From Pseudorasbora parva (taxonomy: Eukaryota > Chordata > Actinopteri > Cypriniformes > Gobionidae): a DNA stretch of 64,000 nt. Location of the stretch: the NCBI RefSeq assembly GCF_024679245.1, contig NC_090178.1, positions 44,116,072-44,180,071 of the forward strand, read 5' to 3'. The notes under the pieces were generated by a model that saw nothing but the letters and a program-made list of their open reading frames with translations, did not search any database and had not been told where the DNA came from. The stretch's first letter is position 1, and the number at the start of each line of letters is the position of its first letter. Shown here one piece after another: positions 45,655 to 58,596 of the stretch. The position numbers and the translations under genes are program-made.

Positions 45655-46530
45655 AAGTAAGGATTTGAGCGAGTTTGACAAGGGCCAAATTGTGATGGCT
45701 AGACGACAGGGTCATCGCATCTCCAAAATTGCAGCTCTTGTGGACTGCAGTGGTCAGCGTTTATCAAAAGTGGTCCAAGGAACAGTGTTGAACAGGGTCA
45801 TGGGAGGCCAAGGCTCATTGATGCACGTGGGGAGTGAAAGCTGGCCTGTGTGGTCCGATCAAACAGACGAGCTACTGGAGCTCAAATTGCTCTAGAAGTT
45901 AATGCTGGTTCTGATAGAAAGGTGTCAGAATACACAGAGCATCACAGTTTGTTGCGTATAGGGCTGCATAGCCGCAGACCAGTCAGGGTGCCCGTGCTGA
46001 CCCCTGTCTACCGCCGAAAGTGGGCATGTGAGCTGTTGATTAGAACTGGACCACGGTGCAATGGAAGAAGGTGGTCTGATCTGATGATTGATGTTTTATT
46101 TTACATCACGTGAATGGCTGGGTGTGTGTGCGCGACGAAACGGTATTCCCTGGTGGCTGTGGCTCTTTCAGCAGGATAATGCTCCTGCCACAAAGCAAAC
46201 ATGGTTCAGGAATGGTTTGAGGAGCACAATGAGTTTGAAGTGTTGACTTGGCCTCCAAATTCCCCAGATCTCAATCCAATCGAGCATCTGTGGGATATGC
46301 TGAACAAACAAGTGCGATCATTGGAGGCCCCACCGCACAACTTACAGGACTTAAAGGATCTGCAGCTAACATTATTGGTGACAGATACGACAGCGCACCT
46401 TCAGGGGTCTAGTGGAGCCCATGCCTCGACGGGTCAGGGCTGTTTGGGCAGCAAAAGGGGGACCAACACAATATTAGGAATGAGTGGACATAATGTTATG
46501 CCTGATCGGTATGCCGACATGACTTCTGAC
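45655..46530 (+). pseudogene. Tc1-like transposase with frameshifts and an internal deletion
   Basis: Starts near 45665 with [20 protein letters not shown], the N-terminal helix-turn-helix of a fish Tc1 family. It continues in other frames with [40 protein letters not shown] and LTPVYRRKWACELL, then FQQDNAPATKQ, then VLTWPPNSPDLNPIEHLWDM and the C-terminal HNLQDLKDLQLTLLV. The FQQDN aspartate and the NPIEH glutamate blocks remain; the segment between the WSD block and FQQDN (normally about 80 residues) is almost gone. A right-end motif ATGTTATGCCTGATCGGTA lies at 46493-46511. The left inverted repeat is not recognisable. Inactive. Confidence 0.9.
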
Positions 46531-47624
46531 AAAATCCACCACAGCACACATCATTTTTGTGTAAATCACTTGTGTTTTGTGTGTCGTTTATCTAAATCTT
46601 AACCTTATACCTTTTAGCAGATGCTAACTAAAGCGACTTTAAATGCATTCAGTGTACATCTTACATGTGTATGTGCTTCCCTTGACCTTGGGGACAGAGC
46701 TACAGGAACACTTCTGAAGTTTAATAATTACACAAGGCCATACCATGACCTTACTAGGAAATGTCATAGCGTTTGTGTAATGCACAGCAGCTAATAAAAC
46801 ACAATTCCTGCTTCCACCGTTGACACAAACGCTCGCATTCAGAAGCGAGGAAGAGCCTCAGCTGTTAAAGCTGTTTTTCTGCTGCTTTAGAGGAGGATCT
46901 TTGGAGTGTTTGTGTTGGGTTCTGCTGTTAAAAACTCAGTTCCCTTTGCTTCCGAGAATGAGTTTCCCGATGGAGACTACTTGACGAGATAATGCTTTTC
47001 GTTTGGGGTCGTACATCATCTGTGCTCACGCTGACCCGAGGCCCGTGGAGCTGGAGCGATACCTGATGGGTACGCGCACAGATGAATAGAGGAGTGACCT
47101 GGCTTGTCTTAATGGGATTGTTTGCTCTGTAAAGTGAGACGGCGCATGCGTGCCACAGAATTCCAGCCTGTATTCCATGTGGACATGGAGCGCTGTTGGC
47201 TGAACCTGTTGAACCCCAAATGAAAGTGCACGTCATTACATGTCTCATTTCACAGCGAACACGGGCCTGACTGTGCTGGTGCAATGACTCCGGCACTCTG
47301 AAGATAATGAATCCGCTCGGATACGACATGTTTCTGACTTTGGATGAGGAATCGCGTGCTTGTGTGCTCGACGTGGTGTGATGATTACTGGAAGTGTTGG
47401 AGCTGTGAGCCTGACTTACTTTCATCTGCTGGAGAGGAACACTCCTTGAGTCTGTCAGCCTCATTTGCTAAGTGCCACGCTCTCTAATGCAGATCTAATT
47501 CAAAGAGTTCATGATTCACACCGGTGTGTTTGTCTGAAAGCCAGATGGAAGTGCTGGATGAATTATTTATTCATTTAGAAGCAGTAGTGTCTCAAAAACC
47601 AGTGCTTCTTGTAAAGTTGAGAGG
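46531..47624. other. Single-copy-looking intronic block
   Basis: 46840-47470 is less AT-rich and has no transposon ends. It contains the longest open frame in the window (178 codons, minus, 46928-47464), but the product is rich in Ser, His and Thr, has no recognisable domain, and no splice-site context supports it. I treat it as non-coding. Confidence 0.4.
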
Positions 47625-48958
47625 GTTAGTTTACCAAAAAAACAAAACAATGACAATTCTTTCGTTAAATAATTTGGTTCCAAATCTGTTTTTCTCCTTC
47701 CAATCAAAGTAATGGAGCAAAGTGAATATGTACACCAAAATTACAAGAGTTTATATTTATCCAACAATATATATGTATATTTTTAATAAATATTCAAATA
47801 ATAAGTTAACATAAGGCAGTTTTTGTATCAACTTTTAATTATATAATTGTTTCTACTCTGTTTATTCGGTACATTATTAAAATAGAGTGGTGCAGGTATG
47901 ACCCGGAAGACTAATTTGTCACTGGTCGAGATTTTTTGAAGAATGACGGTAAGAAGATATTTTAAAGATTATGGGTAACCGAACAGTTGAAGGGCCTCAT
48001 TGACTGACTTGCATAGTATGGGGGAAAATACCATGGAAGTCTCTGTCTACCCTCAACTGTCTGGTTACCAACATTCATCAAAAGCATGGCCATAGCCAGC
48101 TAAGAGGTCACCAAGGTTCAGACCTCTTTGATTTTCCAAATGTATAAAGGTTGTGAAGTGATTATTGTATTAACTCTACTTTAGTCCTGCATGGATAATG
48201 CTCAGCACCAAGATCGTCTCGTGAGCTGCCTCATTGGTTTTGCGCCGCTCGTCAATGTTAAATAATTGAGATGACCAATCAAATCAAAGTGGGCAGGCTT
48301 TATGTTCGAAGAAGCTGCTTAGAATCGAAACGTTAAATGACTGACAAAAATAATCAGGCAAAATTACTTTTTGTCAGATTTTGCCATTTTGATTTGAAAA
48401 TAGGCCATCATTTATGTAGCATTCTCATGTATGTAATAAGTAGACATGAAACATTAACAAAGCAGTTTATCATTTCATCATATTAAGCATAAGTGTGTAC
48501 ATATTGTGAATTAATTTAGTAATCTTTGTTTGCTAGCTTTCCTGGTAGCCTTCAAAAATTATTAATATAACATAGGCTCAATATCATTTGACCCTATGAT
48601 TACTTTCTTTACTGACTCCGACGGAAAATAAAAGACAGTCCAAGCTCAGCTTTAGGAGGGGAAAGACAGAGCGAGATAAGAAGACTGGAAGAAAAATTAA
48701 GCGTGATGGAAATGAGGAGAGAGCAGGTATTGACAAATAATCTACTGCCCACTGACATGATTTTAAAGTTATTCAATGTTTTAGAGAATGCAGGGGAGTC
48801 CTTGAACCCCCCTAACTAGCTCATATTCTGGATCTCACTGATTATAAAACCCCGCCTATGGCCCTGCTCGAAATATCTTCTTTTGTGTTTAGCAGAAGAA
48901 ACTTATTAATACAGGTTTGGAACAATTTAAGGGCGAGTAAGGTGAACTTATCCCTTTA
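47625..48958. mobile_element. Diverged foldback element with a nested hAT-like insert
   Basis: The ends AGGGTTAGTTTACC and GGTGAACTTATCCCTTTAA resemble those of the 28404-29157 element. The left part runs through GTAAGAAGATATTTTAAAGA and GGTAACCGAACAGTTGA; the right part resumes with AATATCTTCTTTTGTGTTTA. Between them, about 48082-48872, lies an insert with inverted ends GCATGGCCATAG and CTATGGCCCTGC, probably hAT. No coding capacity. Confidence 0.65.
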
Positions 48959-49275
48959 AGCTCAAAAATGACAAAAAGTGCCACAAAAGCAGTTTATGAT
49001 TAATTCTCTTGGTATTTCAAGTGTTCCAAAGTCATATGATGCCTTTAGTGAGGAAGTTTATATTTGCTGTAAATCCTCCTTTCCACCACAGCTCTCAAAC
49101 TGATGGAAGCCCATTTCTGCCACAAAAGAGAGAAGAAAAAAAAAAGATATACACTGTCCGGCCTAAAAATAAATAAAAATAAAGTCTCTGTTTGGACTTA
49201 AATAGGCAAATGCTTTGGATTATTGCTGAGATTGTTTCTAACATGTTAGCTTTTCATTTCTTAAACAACCATGTA
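48959..49275. other. Intronic stretch, nothing bounded
   Basis: AT-rich; no feature seen. Confidence 0.5.
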
Positions 49276-49643
49276 GGAAGACACACCATGGCCATTTTCC
49301 AGGATCACAATGTCAAGATTCATCAGCTCAAACTGTGAAAGAATGGATGGGAAGGGAGCATGAAGAATCGTTTTCACAGATGAATCGGCTCCTCTTGAGT
49401 CCAGACCTTACATTCAGTGAAAGTCTTTGGGATGTGCTGAGGAGACTTTACAGAGTACTGGACTCTTGCATTGGCAATACAAGATCTTGACCAAAAACTG
49501 ATGCAACTTGATGGAAGTAACATCACAACATTTGTTTTCCAACCCTCCCTTTCTTCGTTCTTCCTTCCAACCATTCTTCCACAGTTTGAGCTGATGAATC
49601 TTGACATTGCGATCCTGGAATATGGCCATGGTGTGTCTTCATA
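49276..49643. pseudogene. Two Tc1-like transposase fragments in opposite orientation
   Basis: The plus strand from about 49288 reads AIFQDHNVKIHQLKL, resembling the second aspartate block of a fish Tc1 transposase, followed by degenerate sequence and AIQDLDQKLMQLDGSN, part of the C-terminal region. The minus strand from about 49640 to 49560 carries a second copy of the same aspartate block (AIFQDRNVKIHQLKLWKNGW). The outer arms (49277-49337 and 49578-49642) form an imperfect inverted repeat of about 60 bp. The fragments are dead and no transposon ends are seen. Confidence 0.75.
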
Positions 49644-51009
49644 CATGGTTATTGAGGTAATTAAAGGCTGCACACTCCATCAGTTAGGGGTAGCCAAACT
49701 GTTGCCAAACATATAACATGCTATAAATATAATGATGAAATATAATATGATTGGGGGTGGGGGGTAAAAAATAAATAAAAAGGAGATATCAAGTCATAAT
49801 GATGAGATTGACCGAAGTCCAAAAACTGTAAGTCAGAATTATTATATTTTTGTCATGACTTTTTAAATTTAAATTTCAAAATTATGATATATTCAAAATT
49901 ATGTTATATTATTAGATATATTTGTTTAAATTAAGATGTCACAAATTTGTTCTGTGGTGGAAATGGTCTTGCATACAAGTCAATTCGTTGTACTTCTGAA
50001 AACTTTGATTTCGGTATTGCATGAAATGATGAAATTAAGGTCTTTATAAGAGAACGTTCTGCGTAAACAATCTACCAAGCCGGCCCTTTCAGTTTCAATA
50101 GAAGAATCAAGGTCAAAATGAATGACATGATGGTGAGTAAATGATGACATAACTTTTTATTATTGAGTGAAATAACCCTCAAAGGACCGTCATCTGTAAA
50201 GCCTATATTCCTCAATAGAAAGTAGCCTAACTTGGTATTTCCCCTATTAGAACATCTGATCTAGCCAGACAGGATGGAAAACTGAAGACATATTCTGCCG
50301 AGACTGCCTTATGCAACCAGAAAGTGGCCCAATATATATCATCATCTTCCAGAGTAATTTTATTGAACCGCTTAGCTTGAATTCAGTGTCTGTTGGAGTT
50401 CTGATGGACAAGTGAACAGGTTAATGGGTCTTGGATCCCATCAGGCACCGGAACAGACTGAATTAGTCCATTTCAGTCCCACTTCACAGTGCTGCCGTGT
50501 CTGGCTTTGCACAGTTATCTAATACCCTGCAGACCTTGATCTTTCAAGATGAGTTCATTGAGCTAGGAAAATATACTCTTACATTTAGAACTTAACGTTC
50601 TGCTCAGTCTAAAAAGAGCATTTACTGAAATCAAGCTGCAGGATGTGCTTTCTGATGTGAGACAAATGGATACATGATTGTGACACGTCCACAAGACATC
50701 ACCCTGAAGGAGGATCCTCCTGCAGGTTAGAAACCAGTTTATTTTCAACAACAGGATTAGAGAGAGGGTGCAAAATGTCCCTGGATTACTGCAGAACCTT
50801 GACTGATGTAATAAGCGATAAGCTTGAACAATTCATCTTGAATGAAATTAAGAAAATTGGTGAATGCAATCTCACTTTCACATGTGAAAAGTGGACAGAC
50901 TGAGCATTTCACAGAATCTGCAGATGAACATCTAGAAACTGTTGCCATATTTCGTAGGAACCTGTGAGAACAGAAAAAGATTACATTCTCTTGCACTCAT
51001 CACGGCTCC
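49644..51009. other. Intronic stretch, nothing bounded
   Basis: AT-rich intron. The open frames have no recognised similarity and no transposon ends are seen. Confidence 0.5.
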
Positions 51010-52440
51010 TCTTATGTAATCAAAATTAAAGTAAAAAGAGCAATATTGTGAAAGATTATTACAAACCCAATTCCACAAAGTTGGGACACTGTACAAATTG
51101 TGAATTAAAAAAAAGAATGCATTAATTTACAAATCTCATAAACTTATTTTTTATTCACTAAAAAAACGCATATCTCGTATAAGTATTTTCGAAAAGATCT
51201 GTCCCAAAACTTGCATTCAAATTTTAATTTTTTATTATTTTGAATCATGACATTTTTAAATGTAAGGCCAAATATTGGCTCGTTTTGGATTTCATGAGAG
51301 CTACACATTCCAAAAAAGTTGGGGCAGGTAGCAATAAGAGGCCGGAAAAGTTAAATGTACACACAAGCTGGCAGTGTCTCTCAGAATTCAAGATGGGCAG
51401 AGGATCACCAATTCCCCCAATGCTGCGGAGAGAAATAGTGGAGCAATATCAGAAAGGAGTTTCTCAGAGAAAAATTGCAAAGAGTTTGAAGTTATCATCA
51501 TCTACTTGTGCATAATATCATCCAAAGATTTTGAGAATGTGGCACAATCTCTGTGCGTAAGGGTCCAGGCCAGAAAACCATACTGGATGCCCGTGATCTT
51601 CGGGCCCTTAGACGGCACTGCATCACATACAGGAATGATACTGTAATGGAAATCACAACATGGGCTCAGGAATACTTCCAGAAAACATTGTCGGTGAACA
51701 CAAACAGTGGATCACCGTTGCCAACATATGCTCCCATCCAGACGTCGTCTCTTTCAGGGAAGTGCTTGCATTTTCCAACATGACAATGTCAGACCACATA
51801 CTGGATCAATAACAGCATCATGGCTGCGTAGAAGAATGATACGGATACTGAAATGGCCAGTCTGTAGTCCAGATCTTTCACCCATAGAAAACATTTGGTG
51901 CATCATAAAGAGGAAGATGCGACAAAGAAGACCTAAGACAGTTGAGCAGCTAGAAGGCTGTATTAGACAAGAATGAGACAACATTCCTATTCCTAAACTT
52001 GAGCAACTTGTCTCCTCAGTCCCCAGATGTTTGCAGACTGTTATAAAAAGAAGAGGGGATGCCACACAGTGGTAAACATGGCCTTGTCCCAAGTTTTTTG
52101 AGATGTGTTGATGCCATGAAATTAAAAATCAACTTATTTTTCCCTTAAAATGAAACATTTTCTCAGTTTAAGCATTTTATATGCCATCTATATTGTATTC
52201 TAAATAAAATATTATCATTTGAAAGTTCAACATCATTGCAATCTGTTTTTATTCACAATTTGTAGTGTCCCAACTTTTCTGAAATCGGGTTTGTACAATT
52301 TAAAGCAACTGATTTATATTGTAATAGATTTCAAAATGTAATTTATTCCTGTGATATGAGAGCTGAATTTTTGCATCATTACTCCAGTCTTCAGTGTCGC
52401 ATGATCCTTCAGAAATCATTCTGATATGATTCTAAACATA
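51010..52440 (-). repeat. Dispersed repeat family R1, copy 4 (inverted), split by a Tc1 element
   Basis: The left part (AATATTGTGAAAGATTATTA) and the right part (TACAATTTAAAGCAACTG, then TCCAGTCTTCAGTGTCGCAT) join across the Tc1 insertion at a TA dinucleotide to give the family sequence. Orientation as in 29800-30238. Confidence 0.85.
51062..52293 (+). mobile_element. Tc1-like element, both ends intact, transposase broken
   Basis: TA duplications at 51060-51061 and 52294-52295. The inverted repeats begin CAAACCCAATTCCACAAAGT and (complement of the right end) CAAACCCGATTTCAGAAAAG. From 51395 the plus strand reads MGRGSPIPPMLRREIVEQYQ and GVSQRKIAKSLKLSSST, the first DNA-binding domain, then VRKGPGQKTILDARDLRALR in another frame, and later CIFQHDNVRPHTGSITASWL and CSPDLSPIENIWCIIKRKMR, the aspartate and glutamate blocks. 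The first catalytic aspartate region is deleted near 51705-51720 and there are at least two frameshifts. Inactive, though it might still be mobilised because the ends survive. Confidence 0.92.
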
Positions 52441-54867
52441 TTGATTTACATATTATCATTTAATATATATGTCAGTATGAACGTTCTTTGTAAAACAAAC
52501 CAGTGGTCTTTCTGTTTTTAGTGTCCTGCTCAACCAGTTTGGCTACAGGGAAAGTCACATATCTTGAACGGGAAGTGGTGCAACGCTGTGCTTCATAAGG
52601 CTAAAGACTGTTTGATGACAACCACAGCACGAGAATATTGCTGGCAGGTTGCATTTGTAAGTCTCTGGAAACAACTATGGTGGAGATGGCAGAAGAAGAA
52701 AGACTGGTGGCTTGGTTTGCGTCCTGCATATTTATGACCGACTCTTACACGTATAATTACATTATTAGCAGGCATCACTTTGGTTTGGAGCCGTTGGATG
52801 TTCTGAGACTCCATGGTTCACAATATTGGTCAGGAGATGGTGTTGTAACTCAGTCATGTGTGGCCATTGTTTCAGTGCTTTATTTGTGGAAAAGCATTGG
52901 AAAATTACTTACGACTGATCCGAATCCAGGCTTTTATGCTTCCCGTTCAGGCTGGACCGTGGCCTAACCCGGCACCCGTCAGGCCCTGGATCGGCTCTGT
53001 TCTCATGTGGCCCACAGACCTTTCTGTCTGTTTTCCAAGGTTTTGTCTGGGGTTCAAAGGAGAGGGTTAGCGTAGCGTAATGCTGCACAGCGAGAGGATT
53101 TTTCTCGGGAGTTAATTTGAGTTCCATACATGTACATTTCCGTAAGACTGTTGGCTGGGTTCCTGACTTGTCTTGACCTTCCGGCAGACGGATTGCAGAG
53201 GGATTTACTATGGTTGGTTTTGTGTTCCTCTAGTAGTTGTCTTTGCAGTCACCATCCTCCTTTATTTATGAGTTCTCCACCTCCTCCTCCTCTCTTTTTC
53301 TTCTCCCTTTTATCACAGTCCATTTGCAGCCTTCATCAGATCTACTCTTCTGTTAATTCCTGCAGAGTTTGCATTCCTCGGCTCGGCACTAGTGCGATTT
53401 CTAAAATTCCTCTCTGTCTCTGTGTCATTGCTTGGATGAGAGCTAGAGAAATCCACACAGGCTCATAAAAAGTAAAATAGGGATAAGTGGCTTTTCCCCT
53501 CTGTCTTTCTTCAGAGTTTCTCCAACCAATGACTTATTCATTTACTATATAGTGACGTCTCTGTAAATAGCAGTCCAGAGAAGTAACTATTGGGTTTTCT
53601 TCTATAAGAAGCATGCTTATTTTATGTTCCATGGTGGTGCTGGTGGGTTGTAGTGATTCAAAAGGTACATGAATTAAAATTTATCTGGTCTCTGAAATCA
53701 ATGCAAACCAATAGCTTAATGGCTATTTAGACATTTTAGCATTCTAAAATCACATTAAACTTCATCTTTTACCATTCAATCAATTCCTGATAGATATAAT
53801 CAAATTCCACTCTGTTTTTTCATTGTTAAATCCTCAATTTCCCTCAAATGCATTGTATAAAGGAAGTAAAATGGGATGCAAATCTCATTTCATGTTGATT
53901 TTAAAGGGATAGTTCAGCTAAAAATGAATTCAAGCTCATGTTGTTCCAAACCTGTATAATACGAAAGTATCTTTTTCTCTACACATTTAAAAGCCAGTGG
54001 GGTCTGATATTGGGGTCTATATATCTTGCACAGAACTGTGGATATTGATTGCACAGCAGGACTCTCATGGAGAAAATGAACTGCTCATGGTCCAGTGGCA
54101 GCATTATTTAATTGAATGGAGATTTTGGTCTCCTGAGTGGACTGAAGTTAGTTATGGTTAGTGGAGTGATGCCTGGGTTGGCTCTGCTCTAGTGTAATCA
54201 TGTGGCTCGGCGATTTGAAGTCCAGGTCACGCAGGCTCCAGAGCTAAAAGTGCTCCACAGGGCCACTGTCCAAGTCTTTAAGAGATGTTTTTGGTGCTTC
54301 AATAAAAGTACGGTTTACAGTTTGAAACTGAGCTGACGGTGTGTCAATAAGGAAACTGTGAGAGGTTTCAACCAGAAAGGAAATCATCATTTACTCACTC
54401 TGATGCAATTTTAATGTGAAAAAAAACATCACTTCCTTTAGTCCATGAACATAAAAAGATTCTCTTTTCCATAGATTTAGAGTAGAAGTCGGTTTATACT
54501 GTCAAACTCTCCAAAATGGACACAAACAGTAGTAGTCCGCTAATATCTCACTATATTCCAAACCATCTGAAATGCAAATATTGGTGGCTGTTTGTTTTTT
54601 TTGCTAGTTGTGTTCTATTGGAAAATTGTATTGGTTTGCAGGGAATTATTGGCTGTAATGGTTTGTTGAAGAATTGTACAGTTTGTTCTTTCCATGCAAT
54701 TACTAAGAATAGAGACTGAAACATTCACGCTCCAAAAAAGAAAAGAAAGCACCATAAAAGTATCATTAGAGTAGTCTGTAGTGTGAGTGTGTGAGGAACA
54801 GACAAAAATTCTTTGAGTCTTTCTCTTAAATATTTTTTCAGTGAATCTGGGATTTTTGTTTGCTCAA
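52441..54867. other. Intronic stretch with one repeat end
   Basis: 52600-53470 is less AT-rich, with no bounded repeat. AAAGGGATAGTTCAGCTAAA at about 53904 is a single end of the foldback family seen at 28404; the other end is not clear. No coding similarity. Confidence 0.45.
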
Positions 54868-55724
54868 TAGAGCTGTCCCAATACTGGAATTTACAACTTC
54901 GATACAATATTTTGAAAAATATCATAATACCCCGGGGAAACTGCCATAGACACCACTATACAGATAATTTATTATCACATAATTTTTTGATAATTTGATT
55001 CATTTTGTTGAAATGGCTTGCATACAGAGAAAGGAGACTTTCTTTGAATCGTTGAACTATTATAACAACAACAACAGACAAGTAAACAGTCAGTAATAAA
55101 ACAAGAACAAATAAACATGGCTTTACGTTTTTTTTTCAGGTGAGTGTTATTCAATAATAACAGTATTATTCAGGTAAGAAATATAGATATTCAAGAAATC
55201 AAATGTGAAATAAAACTGGCTAGTATTCACCGTAAAATTAAAAACAGAATAATGCTTACAATTAAAGTTACAAAAGTAATTGCCAAGTGATTTCCTCTTA
55301 GTTTTTTAACATGACACACCTCAGCAGGTTCATTAGGCTACTGTCACTTTAAGAGCATATCCACAGATCCAATATAACTTTACACAAGGCGTTTGCTCTA
55401 TGTTCCAAAACTGACTACATTTATCTAAATACTTGGCAAGACGGACATTTTGACATCATTTTGTGTGAATTTGACCATTACATAAACCAAGAAAGCAAGA
55501 TAAGAAGCTCAGTTTGGTTTGAGAGGTGGCATTATGGGAGCACCGCATGCGCCAAAATTCATGCCAACACTATGGGGGAGGCGGGGGTGTGTTATTTGCC
55601 TTCGGAGGGAAGAGAGAGTTAACAAGCAGCTGGTATCGGTGGATTGAAAAGGAGTATTGGAACCGTTCCAGATATTTTAGTATTGATACATATCGAGATA
55701 TTTTTGACAATGCTAGTCCTTAAT
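54868..55724. mobile_element. hAT-like remnant (AGAGCTGTCCCAATACTGG end)
   Basis: Starts TAGAGCTGTCCCAATACTGG, a common hAT-type end with CAATACTG subterminal motifs. The right part has TTTAGTATTGATACATATCG and ends near GCTAGTCCT at 55722. The right terminus is degenerate, so the limits are approximate. No transposase. Confidence 0.55.
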
Positions 55725-56079
55725 AAAGATTGAAATCATCAGCATCTATTCATAACAAATGTTTAAAAAAAGTGACCTGTGTGATTATTTCTCCTTTTGT
55801 GTTCCCTGGAGAAGTTCACACAGGGAATGAGCTGAGGTAGTAGGAGTACATTACAGAATGCAAATGTTTAGTTATATACAGGTTTTCTGCATATACAATG
55901 TATTGGTGAAGCGCTAATAAAACATCACTGTTAATATCTGAATATAAAGTTTAATATTCGTTTAATACAAGTGCATTTAACGTCAAGCACACAAAACAAG
56001 CACATTTGGATTCATAAAATAAAATGTGACTCATACTTTGATGCACACCAAATTTTCTTTTTTGCAATCACTTAGTCCA

Positions 56080-56157
<78 letters not shown>

Positions 56158-57387
56158 AAACTTGCATTTACCAAATAAATATAGTACTGGACTGAGATCT
56201 TTTTAACCTACTCATTGAAATGACTTCTAGATTCTCCTTAAAGCGGTTCTTTTGCCTTTGTGCTTTTGAGTTCTTCAGCTGTGAAAAGGTGTTTAGAGTG
56301 TGTCTGTGATCGTCCTGTTGCTCTGGGTGGTGGCCTGTTTTAAGGGATAAAGCCAGGTCACGTCAGGCCTGCCTGAGTTGGCTGAATCGAGTTTAATTGG
56401 GCTTCATGGGTTGTTTGGAGCTATTTCAGTCTGAGGTCTCCCCTGGCGTCCGGGCTTCAAGTTGGCCGAAGGCCTGTCGTTCTGATGTGTGTGTGCATGA
56501 ATTACACTCCGGCCTCCTGTTTCCCATGCGTACTAATAGCGCTCTAACTCGTTAAAACACTGATTAAGAATTCAGGCTGCGCTTGAAGCCCATTTGTCAT
56601 GGAGATCACATGGTGCTTGTGAGTTATGTCCATGTGGTGGCCTCTGATTAAAGGTTCACAAACCATTAAAAAACAGCAGTGGCACATCCATATTGTGGGC
56701 AGGATGTGTGAATGTTCTCTTCCTGTAATGTCTTAATAGACTATATATTTAGTGAGTCAAAACTGTGAGAGTTGTGGGCAGCTATTTTTATCCTGTTTTC
56801 GCCATTTATAGAACAAGTGCAGCTGACTAAGGGGAAGGAAAAATCAAGTAGTAGTAGCCTGCTTTGTATAACTATTGTAACCCAAAACTGGCTACAACAC
56901 TTGACCATGCAATTTGCCATGAACAACACTAAAGATTGATTGTTCTTTATTTTGATGGTTCTACTCACTATAGGTAACTTTGCAACTACATGTCTGCTAA
57001 CTCTCATTACAGTATTACTTAACTGTTGTAGTCTGTTAGGGTAGGGTTTGGGTTAGTTGAATAAGTTGACATGTACTTGCAAAGATACTTACAGTCTGTT
57101 GGAGGGCTGTTAAAATAAAGGGCCATATCATACAGCCGGCGAGCCGCATAGCAGGTGCGACGCAGGTGTTTTTTTGGTAATTTCAGCCTGAAGCAGTTAT
57201 CATTTTCATGTCCAGTGCCACGTTATTCAAATAGCAAATTTACTCACCCATCTGTTGGCCCATCTGAAAGTGAGGTGTGTTCAGGTGAATTGTTGGTGCG
57301 TTGCTGTTTTGAGGAACTAAAAGGACTGTGTCATTAACCAACACAAACCTGCTCTAAAGTCAATAGTGCAGTATTTTTTGTGTTATT
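55725..57387. other. Intronic stretch with a GT microsatellite
   Basis: Besides the (GT)n tract at 56084-56153, no bounded repeat is seen. 56270-56660 is less AT-rich and single-copy-looking. Confidence 0.45.
56084..56153. repeat. (GT)n microsatellite
   Basis: About 35 uninterrupted GT units. Confidence 0.98.
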
Positions 57388-57761
57388 TAAAGGGTGTGTT
57401 CGTAATGTGCGCATATACACGGGTGCACAACGCGCATACACTCAGCTTATTACACACAAACAAGGACGCTCATCAGCACACACACATTCCAAATAATAAA
57501 AGGATTGCTCTCTGGAGAAGCATTCAGTCTTTCCCCTCACAAATGTTTTTTTTCCCATGTAAATAGCAAATCCGCCATGGTGCGAGCGCAACTGGCTTTT
57601 AAAGGGAATGGGAGATGAGACTCTGTTTGGTTTATTGCATGTTGCACCCAAAATACACCCATGACTCATACTAGCTACAACCCTTTTGGACCATGTGCCT
57701 GGTGTGCGGATCGTTTTTCCTGTCGTTAAACTAGCAAAAGCGGATTCGGACACACCCTAAG
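57388..57761. mobile_element. Short DNA element with AGGGTGTGTTCG ends
   Basis: AAAGGGTGTGTTCGTAATGTG at the left and CGGATTCGGACACACCCTAA at the right are imperfect inverted repeats over about 12 bp. No coding capacity; family uncertain, possibly hAT. Confidence 0.55.
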
Positions 57762-58596
57762 TGCAGCTGCGTCATACGCTTCAGACCATGCTCTCTGATC
57801 GTTAGAATAGGGCTCTAGGTGTTATCATATTTTAAGCAAGTCTGCTAATACTTTAATGACTGTTAGTTGACATCTAGTTGCAAAGTTTCTTAAAGTTAGT
57901 AGAATTTCTAAAGTTGAGTGTTACCAATTTAATTGTACCTTTTGGGTTATTTCTGTGTTAAATGATGAATTAAGACACGTTTGTTCAAAAAAGACAAAAA
58001 ACTAACAACCCCGACCTAAAAGTTGTAACAACCATGTGTAACAACAAATGTAGGTGTCAACACTTTATATGCACATTCATAACCATAAATAAATAAAACA
58101 TCTCAAAATTGACCCACAAGACAACAGGAGGGTTACAGGACCCCTGGCGCTGTGCAGTGCAGGCCTCATTATGCAGGGTGTGTATGGGAACTGCAGTAAA
58201 CATGATATTTCCCTCCCGTCCTAATCACAGCCCTGCTGCACAATATGCAGTAAAGGATCCGCCACCGCCGCCACCGCGGGACAAAGCGCACAGGCACGCT
58301 GAGCACAGGGCACAGAGGACGTTAACCCCTCGCATTCAACATCCGCTTCTCATTCTCTCCGTCTAGATCTGTATCTGTCCTTTATTTCCATTCCCACATT
58401 ACATGTTTATAGAACAGATAGTTCAGACTGAAATCTGATGGGTGGCCCATTGTAAAATCACTGATTATAGATGCATCAAGTTAAACTTTTTAATTCTATG
58501 ATGGGAGTTGTTTGGCATTCTGAACTATACTAGGCATAAAAATTAATTCTCGGATGCATCGCAATTCTCTCTTCAGTGATTATGAATCAATTGTGA
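57762..58596. other. Intronic stretch, nothing bounded
   Basis: AT-rich, with a GC-rich segment at 58255-58320 (CCACCGCCGCCACCGCGGG). GGATGCATCGCAATTC at 58552 resembles the inside of a hAT element whose other end may be at 62300-62397. Confidence 0.4.

Noticed and set aside
46928..47464. 178-codon open frame on the minus strand, the longest in the window
   Set aside because: The composition is biased to Ser, Thr and His, there is no recognisable domain and no splice or start context; it lies in a less AT-rich intronic block where long chance frames are expected.
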